Positions 53,175 to 60,728 of a DNA stretch of 64,000 nucleotides are shown piece by piece; the first letter of the stretch is position 1, and each line of letters opens with the position of its first letter. Under the pieces are notes generated by a model, which worked only from the letters and a program-made list of their open reading frames with translations, was not told the origin of the DNA and ran no database searches. The position numbers and the translations under genes are program-made. Origin of the DNA: Paraburkholderia ginsengisoli NBRC 100965 (GTDB lineage: Bacteria > Pseudomonadota > Gammaproteobacteria > Burkholderiales > Burkholderiaceae); contig NZ_BBJF01000018.1 in assembly GCF_000739735.1 (NCBI RefSeq), positions 124,001 to 188,000 of the forward strand. Direction: 5' to 3'.

Positions 53175-53864
53175 TCAGCGGCTATGAAGACGCCGCTCGG
53201 CAATCACGCCGTGTTCGGCGGCGAAGCGAAACAGTTCCGCGTCGCTGCGCAACGAGAGCTTGCGCATCGCGGTGCACTTCTGCGCGCTGATCGTTTTGAC
53301 GCTGCGCCCCAGACGCGCGGCGATCTCGCTGACGCCGAACCCTGACGCATATTGCGTGAACACTTCGAGTTCGCGGCGCGACAGCGTGCTGCGAATGAGA
53401 TCGAGCCGCTCGGCCGCCGTTGCGTCAGCGATCAACGTGCGCACCGCCGGCCCGACATAGCATTCGCGCGCGAGCGCGGTGATGACCGCCACGTGAATCA
53501 GGTCGACGCGGTCGCGCTTGCTCACAAGTCCTTCGACCCCTAGCGAGATGACCTTCTGCAACGCGGCCGCCTCGGTTTCCATCGTGAGGACGATCAGCGC
53601 GACATGTGGATAACGCGTCTTGAACTGCCTGACGGCGTCCAGCCCGCAGCCGTCGAAACCGCCCGGCATGTAGAGGTCCATCAGCACCAGGTCGCATGGC
53701 GCGCGGTCGATCTGCATGAAGAGCTCGGTGGCGTCCGCGGCGCGGCCGACGATCTGCATATTCGGATACGTGCCTATCACGCTTTCGATGGCCAGCAGGA
53801 CCAGTGGATGGTCGTCCGCAATGATCGTGCGGACCGGTGTGCCCATCTCGGCGGTGTCGTTCAT
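53175..53864 (-). CDS. LuxR-type response regulator, second of three
   Basis: This 229-residue protein has a receiver with ADDHP near residue 15-19, Asp in LVLMDLYMPGG (about 62), Thr/Lys switch residues (VLTMET, VSKRD), and a LuxR HTH (LSRRELEVFTQYASGFGVSE; VKTISAQKCTAMRKLS). Start ATG at 53864 has AGGAG 4-5 nt upstream. It lies 108 bp upstream of the third regulator on the same strand. Sequence differences from its neighbours in both domains suggest old duplicates with separate DNA targets. Confidence 0.9.
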   Translation of the reverse strand: MNDTAEMGTPVRTIIADDHPLVLLAIESVIGTYPNMQIVGRAADATELFMQIDRAPCDLVLMDLYMPGGFDGCGLDAVRQFKTRYPHVALIVLTMETEAAALQKVISLGVEGLVSKRDRVDLIHVAVITALARECYVGPAVRTLIADATAAERLDLIRSTLSRRELEVFTQYASGFGVSEIAARLGRSVKTISAQKCTAMRKLSLRSDAELFRFAAEHGVIAERRLHSR

Positions 53865-54002
53865 CGTCTCCTGCTCCCTCAGTCTTTCGTCTTCCCGCCG
53901 CCCTCTCCAGCGCAACCGGCTCCATCGCGATAGTTGAATAATATTTTTCCAATAAACATAAGATCGGTCTTAAATAGGCCAAAAAAATCGTAACAATAAT
54001 AC

Positions 54003-54740
54003 TCAGATATACGAATCAATTTTAGGAATACCGGCCGCGTACACGCGTGAAAAAAGACCGGGATTGTTAGTGACGCCGAGCATGACCATTGCTTCGCGCT
54101 TTTGCCGGCTGATCGTGCGGCGATGACAGCCGAGCTCCGCCGCGATCTCGGCAACCGATTGGCCGCTCACGAAGCGTTCGACGATCTCCGCGTGGCGTGC
54201 CGACAGACGCGGCGCCGGCAGAGCCGGACGCTCGTCGTGGCGCGGCTGCGCGAGCGCTTCGGCGATGGAGCGGCCAAGGTAGCGCGCGCCGTTCACACTG
54301 GCCTTGATCGCATGCCAGAGCGAGTCCATCGACTCCGCCTTGCCGAGCGCGCTGACCGCGCCGTCGGCCACCACGGCGCGAAGAATCGACGGGTTCGTCA
54401 GCGCCGTGATTACGACCACGCGCAACAACGGCCATTCGCGACGCAAAAACCGCACGAGGCCGAGTCCATCGCCGATCACGTCGTGGGGGTCCGGCATGCA
54501 GAGATCGGTGACGAGCACGTCGCATGGAGTGTGCTGCAACAGTTCGAGCAGCGCACGCGGCGTGAGCGCCTGCCCGACGATAGAGACGCCGACGCGCGTG
54601 GCCAGCATCGCGCGAAAGCCGAGCAGAACGAACGGGTGATCGTCCGCCAGAATGATTCGAAGAGGCACCGGAATTTGTCTCGCTTGTTGTAGGGATGAAT
54701 GGCGCGCGCGGGAAGCAGACCCGCATGCGGAGGCGGCCAT
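54003..54740 (-). CDS. LuxR-type response regulator, first of three
   Basis: This 245-residue protein has a receiver beginning near residue 26 (LRIILADDHPFVLLGFRAML) and an Asp in VLVTDLCMPDPHD (about 79). Its C-terminal HTH (LSARHAEIVERFVSGQSVAE; RRTISRQKREAMVMLG) is close to RcsB. The N-terminal 25 residues are extra and Ala/Ser/Arg-rich; a later start near 54670 is possible. It is the most upstream of three tandem regulators and has AT-rich DNA on both sides. It probably receives phosphate from the hybrid kinase or from another RcsC/RcsD-like protein. Confidence 0.88.
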   Translation of the reverse strand: MAASACGSASRARHSSLQQARQIPVPLRIILADDHPFVLLGFRAMLATRVGVSIVGQALTPRALLELLQHTPCDVLVTDLCMPDPHDVIGDGLGLVRFLRREWPLLRVVVITALTNPSILRAVVADGAVSALGKAESMDSLWHAIKASVNGARYLGRSIAEALAQPRHDERPALPAPRLSARHAEIVERFVSGQSVAEIAAELGCHRRTISRQKREAMVMLGVTNNPGLFSRVYAAGIPKIDSYI

Positions 54741-55023
54741 AAAATCATCGCTCCAATTGCACGAAAATCGGAGTGTTCCGAATCCGGTGAAAAACTAATG
54801 GCTTAATTTCGGCTCTATCAAAAGATAAAAAATTAATTATCCGAATTGAATAGTTGCGCCGTTCTCATATCGCCTTAATTTCATTGCTGGATCAGACGCA
54901 AATGAGTCGATGCAGCGGCAAAAACGGCGGCGAAGTTGTGTGCGTGGTATCGGAAAGTCGCATCGTCGAACCGCTGCATCGCCGGCCTTCGCCGCCGTAT
55001 CGACCAGGTTGCGTTAAGCCACA

Positions 55024-56370
55024 TCAAGCCGCATCGCACACGCCCGCCGTCCGCACCTTGCCCTTCAGCGGCGCGCGCGGAAACACCGGCAACGCGAGCA
55101 ACGCACACGCGCTCGCCACCGCCCATACCAGCGGCCACGAGCCCACGGACAACAGCGGCGGAATCGCGAGCGGCGTCAGGAAGAGCGTGAGAAACACGCA
55201 GGTATTGCCGATCGCCAGCGCGGTCCCCGCGCGGCTCGTCCCCGCCAGCGTCGCGAGTTCCGTGAAGGCGACGCCGTGCCATGCCGACGCGCTCACGCCG
55301 CCCAGCACGACCATCGCCGCGAACAGCGCCGTCAACGCCGCGTGATGCGATCCCGCGAGTGCGGTCGCCAACGCCAGCAACGCGAACAGCACGGCGGTCA
55401 GCAGACTGCAGGCACGCATATAAGCCCGGCGATTGCCGCGCCGATCGGTCCAACTGCCGCTCCAGACCCGCGCGATCGCGGCGCCCGCTTGCACTGCAGC
55501 CATCGTCGCGCTGATCGCCAGCACGCCGGCACGGCCGAAATCGTGTAGGAACACAGTGCCGAACGTGACGACCGCGAGTTGCGGCACACACAACGCGCCG
55601 GCCGCAAGCGCCACGCGCCAGATGCCGATGTCGCGCAAGGGTGAGACCTTCGCGGGTTGACCAGATGTGCCAGGCGCGCCAGCCCCGCCCGTCGCGGCGC
55701 CGCGAACCGGTCGCACCGCACGTGCATCGTCCGCGCCGGCGTGCGTCGGCTCGTGCAGCCAGCGCCACGCGAACAGCGCGGTAATCGCACAGGCCAGCGC
55801 CAGCAGGGTATAAGCACTCGCAAAGCCGAATCTGGACGCGAGTGCCGGCAGCAGCAACGCCCCGAGCCCGCCGCCGGCAGGCACCGCAGTTTGCCGGATG
55901 CTCATCGCGAGGCCGCGCTCGCCCTCGCGAAACCACGCCATCACCGCCCGGCCGCTCGATCCGTTGACGCTGCCGCCAAGCAGTCCCACCAGCAGCAGAC
56001 CCGCCGCGAGCATCGTCACGCTGGGCACATGCGCGCCACTCGGCGCCACGAACAGCGCGAGACCCGCGAGTGCCGCGGCGGTCGATAGCAAGCCGAGCAG
56101 CAGCACCCGTCGGTCGCCCCAACGATCGGTCAACAGGCCCCACGGCAACTCGCTGACCGCAATGCCGAGGCCGAGCATCCCGAGGACCAGGCCGAGCCCG
56201 TCGTTGCCGAGGTGATAGCCTGAGCGCAGAAATACCGCCGTCGTCGGAATCCCGGAGAATGCCGCGGAAAAGCTCGCGTTCGCGGCGAACCCCACCCCCA
56301 GCACCTTCCACCGATGGCTCGCCGTGCGCTCACCCGCACCGCCCGAAACTGCAACCGCCTTATTTCCCAT
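55024..56370 (-). CDS. MFS transporter, 12 helices
   Basis: This 448-residue major-facilitator permease has about 12 membrane helices. Motif A-like sequence LLTDRWGDRRVLLLG (about 79-93) follows helix 2. A hydrophilic central loop (about 205-245) is Gly/Ala/Pro-rich (ATGGAGAPGTSGQP), and IARVWSGSWTDRRGNRRAY lies at the matching point of the second half. The substrate is unknown. It is divergent from a LysR gene that probably controls it. It has ATG at 56370 with GGAGG-like sequence upstream. Confidence 0.9.
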   Translation of the reverse strand: MGNKAVAVSGGAGERTASHRWKVLGVGFAANASFSAAFSGIPTTAVFLRSGYHLGNDGLGLVLGMLGLGIAVSELPWGLLTDRWGDRRVLLLGLLSTAAALAGLALFVAPSGAHVPSVTMLAAGLLLVGLLGGSVNGSSGRAVMAWFREGERGLAMSIRQTAVPAGGGLGALLLPALASRFGFASAYTLLALACAITALFAWRWLHEPTHAGADDARAVRPVRGAATGGAGAPGTSGQPAKVSPLRDIGIWRVALAAGALCVPQLAVVTFGTVFLHDFGRAGVLAISATMAAVQAGAAIARVWSGSWTDRRGNRRAYMRACSLLTAVLFALLALATALAGSHHAALTALFAAMVVLGGVSASAWHGVAFTELATLAGTSRAGTALAIGNTCVFLTLFLTPLAIPPLLSVGSWPLVWAVASACALLALPVFPRAPLKGKVRTAGVCDAA

Positions 56371-56413
56371 GACACCCTCCGCGATTGATTCTGGAGGTAT
56401 CCTACGGTCGTGC

Positions 56414-56456
56414 TTTCCATCGGAAAAGCCGGAATTTCAGATGACTTCCATCGGAT
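56414..56456. promoter_or_regulatory. Repeated TTCC-ATC-GGA dyad between divergent MFS and LysR genes
   Basis: TTTCC-ATC-GGAAA (56414-56426) is a perfect 5-bp-arm dyad; a near copy, CTTCC-ATC-GGAT, lies at 56445-56456. The two are 31 bp apart, about three helical turns, in the 96-bp divergent region. This is a plausible LysR recognition and activation site pair. Confidence 0.5.
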
Positions 56457-56466
56457 ATACCGAATC

Positions 56467-57354
56467 ATGAGCCAGCGCGGATTTGACCTCACGCAGTTGC
56501 GCACCTTCGTCGCCGTCGCCGAATCGGGTAGCGTGTCGGCGGGTGCGGAACGCGTTTTCCTGTCGCAGTCGTCGGTGAGCGAGCAGTTGAAGAAGCTCGA
56601 GGAGCGCGCCGGTCAGCCGCTCTTCGTGCGCAGCAAGCAGGGCGTCAGCGCGACGCCCGCCGGCAGCCGTCTCCTCGACCACGCGCGGCGCATCATCGCG
56701 ATGAGCGAGGCGGCGTTCGAAGACCTGCAAGGCCGCTCGCTCGACGGCGAGTTGCGCATCGCGATCACGGACTACTACCGTCCGCACGACATCGCGCGCA
56801 TTCTCAAAACGTTCTCCGAACAGCACCCGCGCCTGAAGCTGCACGTCACCGTGTTGCCGAGCGCGGTGATCGACAGCAAGGCCGACGACGACGCGTCTTT
56901 CGACATCGGTCTTTCATTGCGGCTGGTCACGGGCAGCCCGCGCTCCGCCGCACGGCGCCCCGGCGCGGCGAGCACCGTGGTGCGGCGCGAGAAACTGCTG
57001 TGGGTGAGCGCCGCCGATGCCGCGCAGCGACCGGCCGCGCCGTATCAATTGGTGCTGTTGCCGTCGAGTTGCCAGCTGCAGCGTTTCGTTGTGAAACTGC
57101 TCGACGAGCACAAGGTGCCTTACCTGATCTCGCATTCCGCGTCCGGCGTAGCGGGCTTGCAGTTGGCGCTGAAGGCAGGGCTCGGCATTTCCTGCCTGAA
57201 TGAATCGTCGATTGGCGGCGGCCTCGTCGCCTGTGGCCCGAGCGTCGGGCTGCCGGCACTGCCCGCCGTGGAGTTTCATCTGTTGCCGGGACGGCTCGGC
57301 GAAAGCGAGCGCGTCAGCAACGCGCGTACCGCGTTGATGCGCCTGTTCGCGTGA
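56467..57354 (+). CDS. LysR-family regulator
   Basis: This 295-residue LysR protein has the N-terminal HTH (about 5-65: LTQLRTFVAVAESGSVSAGA, VFLSQSSVSEQLKKLEERAG) and an effector domain (about 93-290). The effector domain includes an unusual Arg/Ala-rich segment near 160 (SPRSAARRPGAAST). ATG 56467 gives the standard N-terminus. It is divergent from the MFS gene and probably activates it; the inducer is unknown. Confidence 0.9.
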   Translation: MSQRGFDLTQLRTFVAVAESGSVSAGAERVFLSQSSVSEQLKKLEERAGQPLFVRSKQGVSATPAGSRLLDHARRIIAMSEAAFEDLQGRSLDGELRIAITDYYRPHDIARILKTFSEQHPRLKLHVTVLPSAVIDSKADDDASFDIGLSLRLVTGSPRSAARRPGAASTVVRREKLLWVSAADAAQRPAAPYQLVLLPSSCQLQRFVVKLLDEHKVPYLISHSASGVAGLQLALKAGLGISCLNESSIGGGLVACGPSVGLPALPAVEFHLLPGRLGESERVSNARTALMRLFA

Positions 57355-57798
57355 CACGCATAGCCTCACGTCAACGACCGCATGCACGTCAGGCGCGTGG
57401 GGATTTTGCGCAATCGCATTTGAATGCGCTCTAACGGACGCCTATGATGGACAGAGCCGCGCCCATCCGATGGTTTGTGATCTGTTGACGCGTCGATTGA
57501 ATTCCTGCAACCTGCTACACGCCGCCGAACGTTTGAAGCACCGTTTCCCGCAGCCCGAAAGCCGCCGCCCATTGGCGCATTCAGGCAGATCATTGTTTTA
57601 GCCAGGCAATGGCATCGCCGTACCGCATCGACATTTCGTCCTCCGGAATAAGTCCGTTTCGATTCGCTGTAACGCAGTCGTCACAAGAAGAAAACTGGCA
57701 GACCCGCGATGCGTCGTCCGTCGGATTCACCAGCGAATCCACGAATGAACGCGTGACAAATAAATCGAGAAGAAGAACGTTCCCCAACGAGGCCTGGC
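57355..57798. other. Upstream region of the ba3 oxidase operon
   Basis: This 444-bp region separates the LysR gene from the cytochrome operon. A GGATTC-6 nt-GAATCC stem lies near 57722-57739, about 60 bp before the first gene, and a GCGCA/TGCGC pair near 57409. Two 65-66-codon open frames (one per strand) overlap each other here, but neither resembles a known family or has a good ribosome site. The operon promoter is probably here but not identified. Confidence 0.45.
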
Positions 57799-58515
57799 GT
57801 GCATCGTAGAACTATCGGATCTTCGGTTCTGTTCGTGCTTTACGCGCTGTGCAGCGGCGCGGCGCTCGCGGCCAGCGACGCGCCCGTTACGCTGCCCTCA
57901 GGCATGGCCGAGCGCATGCGCGCGTGCACCTCGTGTCATGGCGTGCAGGGTCAGGGCCGCAACAACGACTACTTTCCACGCATCGCCGGTAAACCGGCCG
58001 ACTATCTGTTCAACCAGTTGACCGCCTTCCGCGACGGCGGCCGAACGTATCCGCCGATGGGCTTTCTGCTCGCCTTCCTGCCCGACGAGTATCTGCGCCA
58101 GATCAGCCAATACTTCGCCGATCTGCAACCGCCTTTCCCCGAACCCGATAGCACCCCGGTCGCTCCTAAAGTGCTCGCGGCCGGCGAGCAACTCGTCCTG
58201 CATGGCGACCCGGCGCGCAAGATACCGGCGTGCATCGCGTGCCACGGCGCGCGCATGACCGGCACGCAGCCAGGCATTCCCGGCCTGCTCGGGCTGCATG
58301 CGAGCTATATCGCCGGGCAGATGGGCACGTGGCGCGCAGGCACGCGGCGCGCGCTCGAACCGGACTGCATGCACTCGATCGCGGTCAAGTTGAACGACCG
58401 CGACATCACCGCGGTATCGAGCTGGCTCGCGCGCCAACCGCGTCCGGCCGATCCGCGCCCCGCGCCGGCGTCCGCTGAGCGACTGCCTCTAGCCTGCGGG
58501 AGCCAACCACAATGA
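57799..58515 (+). CDS. Diheme cytochrome c (c4-like), first gene of oxidase operon
   Basis: This 238-residue periplasmic cytochrome has a signal peptide (about 1-25, ALAAS) and two c-type heme sites, Cys43-Thr-Ser-Cys-His47 and Cys145-Ile-Ala-Cys-His149, each in a domain of about 100 residues. Met ligands are probably in TYPPMGF and the equivalent region of the second domain. It likely donates electrons to the downstream oxidase. The start is GTG at 57799, with only a weak GAGG upstream. It overlaps the next gene by 4 bp (ATGA). Confidence 0.88.
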   Translation: MHRRTIGSSVLFVLYALCSGAALAASDAPVTLPSGMAERMRACTSCHGVQGQGRNNDYFPRIAGKPADYLFNQLTAFRDGGRTYPPMGFLLAFLPDEYLRQISQYFADLQPPFPEPDSTPVAPKVLAAGEQLVLHGDPARKIPACIACHGARMTGTQPGIPGLLGLHASYIAGQMGTWRAGTRRALEPDCMHSIAVKLNDRDITAVSSWLARQPRPADPRPAPASAERLPLACGSQPQ

Positions 58516-59951
58516 AGCCGATACTCTGGTTGCGCAGTGGGGGAGCGATGTCAGGCGCTGCACACGCTGGAACGCGCCTGGCATGGCGTAGGGTTGCATC
58601 GCTCGTTTCGGGCTCGCTGAGCGCGTGCGTCATCGCGACGGGCGGCACTGCGCTCCTTCACGCGCTGCACGCGCCGCTGATCGCCGAAGCCCACGCCGCC
58701 GACGCCACGACGCCAGCGACGCCAACGCCCGGACAAACCCCGGCGAGCCCCTTCACCACCATCACCCCCGCGCACAGCGACCCCAACGACACCCGCCCCG
58801 ACATCGTCAAACGCGGCGAATATCTGGCGCGCGCCGGCGACTGCATCGCCTGTCACACCGCGCCGCGCGGCAAGCTGTTCGCCGGCGGCCTCGCGATGGA
58901 AACGCCATTCGGCACACTGTTCTCGCCGAACATCACGCCGGATGCGCAATACGGCATCGGCGCCTGGAGCGAGGAAGCGTTCTTCAAGATGATGCGCACC
59001 GGCCGCAAACCGGACGGCACGCTGCTCTATCCCGCGATGCCGATCGCCCAGTACACGAAGGTCACGCGCGAAGATTCGGACGCGATCTTCGCGTTCCTGC
59101 GCACCGTCGAACCCGTGCGCCAGCCGAATCGCAAGCACACGCTGCGCTTCCCGTACAACAAGCGCGAGCTGCTGTACGGATGGCGCACGCTGTACTTTCG
59201 CGAGGGCGAGTTCCAGCCGGACCCGACCAGATCGGTCGAGTGGAATCGCGGCGCGTATCTGGTCGAAGGGCTCGGGCACTGCTCGATGTGCCACACGAAG
59301 ATCAACATGCTCGGCGGCTCGTCGGCGCGCGATCAGTTCGCCGGCGGTCTGATTCCGGTGCAGAACTGGTACGCGCCGTCGCTGACCTCCGACAAGGACG
59401 GCGGTCTCGGCGACTGGAGCATCCAGGACATCATGGATCTGCTGCAGACAGGCGTCTCCGCACGCGGCGCCGTGTACGGCCCGATGGCCGAGGTCACTTA
59501 TCACAGCCTGCAGCACCTGAGCGACGATGACATCCGCGCGATGGCCGTCTATCTGAAATCGCTGCCGGACCAAAGCGGCCGCAAGACCGGGCCGTCCGCG
59601 AAAGTCGATCCCAAGACGTTCGCGCTCGGCAAACAGATCTATGCCGACAAGTGCGCGCTGTGCCACGGCGCCAACGGCGAAGGCAACGTGCCGCATTACC
59701 CGCCGCTCGCGGGCAACCAGTCGATCGAAATGGATTCGGCGGTCAACCCGATCCGGATCGTGCTCAACGGCGGCTTTCCGCCCGGCACGAAACGCAATCC
59801 GCAGCCGTACGGCATGCCGCCGTTCGGGCAGGAACTGAACGACGTCGAAGCGGCGGCCGTCGTCACCTTTATCCGCACGGCGTGGGGCAATCACGGCCAG
59901 CCGGTGACGGCCCGTCAGGTCAACGAGTTGCGCAAGGCGCCGCTGCATTGA
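58512..59951 (+). CDS. Triheme cytochrome c, dehydrogenase-subunit type
   Basis: This 479-residue protein has a hydrophobic export segment (about 28-60, ending EAHAADA) and three heme c sites: CIACH (111-115), CSMCH (257-261) and CALCH (381-385). The three-domain layout, with GEYLARAGDCIACHTAP and PYNKRELLYGWRTLYF, is that of the cytochrome subunit of membrane alcohol/gluconate/aldehyde dehydrogenases. No such dehydrogenase is present here; instead it is embedded in a terminal-oxidase operon. It may be an electron-entry module. Confidence 0.88.
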   Translation: MKPILWLRSGGAMSGAAHAGTRLAWRRVASLVSGSLSACVIATGGTALLHALHAPLIAEAHAADATTPATPTPGQTPASPFTTITPAHSDPNDTRPDIVKRGEYLARAGDCIACHTAPRGKLFAGGLAMETPFGTLFSPNITPDAQYGIGAWSEEAFFKMMRTGRKPDGTLLYPAMPIAQYTKVTREDSDAIFAFLRTVEPVRQPNRKHTLRFPYNKRELLYGWRTLYFREGEFQPDPTRSVEWNRGAYLVEGLGHCSMCHTKINMLGGSSARDQFAGGLIPVQNWYAPSLTSDKDGGLGDWSIQDIMDLLQTGVSARGAVYGPMAEVTYHSLQHLSDDDIRAMAVYLKSLPDQSGRKTGPSAKVDPKTFALGKQIYADKCALCHGANGEGNVPHYPPLAGNQSIEMDSAVNPIRIVLNGGFPPGTKRNPQPYGMPPFGQELNDVEAAAVVTFIRTAWGNHGQPVTARQVNELRKAPLH

Positions 59952-59976
59952 AGCGCCGCACCGGAGAACCATTCAG

Positions 59977-60153
59977 ATGGAAGCGAACGACACCCACAGC
60001 GCGGCCCCGCCCACCGATGACGAAGTGGAACGCGTCGTCGCGGCCGGTCCGCATGGCGCGGTTGCGCTGGCCGGCGTCGCCACGCTGATCGTGATGGCAA
60101 TCTGGTTCGGCTTCTACTTTCTCGCGTTTCTGCCGCGCGGCGTCATTCACTGA
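59977..60153 (+). CDS. Single-helix small oxidase subunit (subunit IIa-like)
   Basis: This 58-residue protein starts with an acidic hydrophilic stretch (MEANDTHSAAPPTDDEVERV). One hydrophobic helix follows at about 28-50 (AVALAGVATLIVMAIWFGFY) and a short RGVIH end. Its place directly before subunit II, 2 bp apart, and its size fit the small single-helix subunit (IIa) of ba3-type oxidases. GGAG is about 11 nt upstream, somewhat far. Similarity at this length is weak, so the call rests on size, helix and context. Confidence 0.72.
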   Translation: MEANDTHSAAPPTDDEVERVVAAGPHGAVALAGVATLIVMAIWFGFYFLAFLPRGVIH

Positions 60154-60155
60154 CC

Positions 60156-60728
60156 ATGTCGACCAAATCCAATCATCAACCGGATAGCGGCCACGCGGTC
60201 GCGTTGCGCGCCGAACGGCGCTGGGCGATTTTCGCGGTCGGGCTGATCGTGCTGATGCTGGCCGTGATCGTCTTCTCCGGCCTGCACTGGGCGATGATGC
60301 CGCCGTCGCGCGTCGAGACCGTCGACCCGGCGCGTCTGCAACTTTCGGGCGAATTCGTCGAGGACAATCTCGGCAGCGCGGTGCAGCCGGACGGCTCGGT
60401 GATCGTGCGCTTCATCGCGCAGCAGTACTCGTTCACGCCGCAATGCCTGCTGGTGCCCGCCGACACGCCGATCACGATCCGCACCACCAGTGCCGACGTC
60501 GTGCACGGCCTGCTCGTCACCGACACCAACATCAACACGATGGTCGTGCCGGGCTACGTCGCCACGCTGAACACGCAGTTCGACCGCCCCGCCGATCACA
60601 CGATGCCGTGTCACGAGTTCTGCGGCTTCGGCCATCAGACCATGTGGGCGCACGTGAAAGTGATCGACAAAGCCGCTTTCTTCGAGCAGGCCCGACAATC
60701 ACGGAGGCTGAGCTGTGTTTCACGCTAA
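60156..60728 (+). CDS. Cytochrome c oxidase subunit II, ba3-type, with CuA site
   Basis: This 190-residue subunit has one N-terminal membrane helix (about 23-45) and a periplasmic cupredoxin domain. The CuA site is complete: His117 (SADVVHGLL), Cys152, Cys156, His160 and Met163 in PCHEFCGFGHQTM, plus Glu154. One helix instead of two fits B-family oxidases. It accepts electrons from cytochrome c. It starts 2 bp after the small subunit gene and overlaps subunit I by 14 bp. Confidence 0.92.
   Translation: MSTKSNHQPDSGHAVALRAERRWAIFAVGLIVLMLAVIVFSGLHWAMMPPSRVETVDPARLQLSGEFVEDNLGSAVQPDGSVIVRFIAQQYSFTPQCLLVPADTPITIRTTSADVVHGLLVTDTNINTMVVPGYVATLNTQFDRPADHTMPCHEFCGFGHQTMWAHVKVIDKAAFFEQARQSRRLSCVSR

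Noticed and set aside
52330..54890. AT-rich spacers as signs of a genomic island
   Set aside because: The genes themselves keep the host-like GC-rich codon use, and I saw no integrase, tRNA or flanking direct repeats; AT-rich promoters are the simpler reading.
57590..57809. Two overlapping 65-66-codon frames, one on each strand, before the oxidase operon
   Set aside because: No ribosome site, no family resemblance, and they overlap each other; treated as part of the operon's upstream region.
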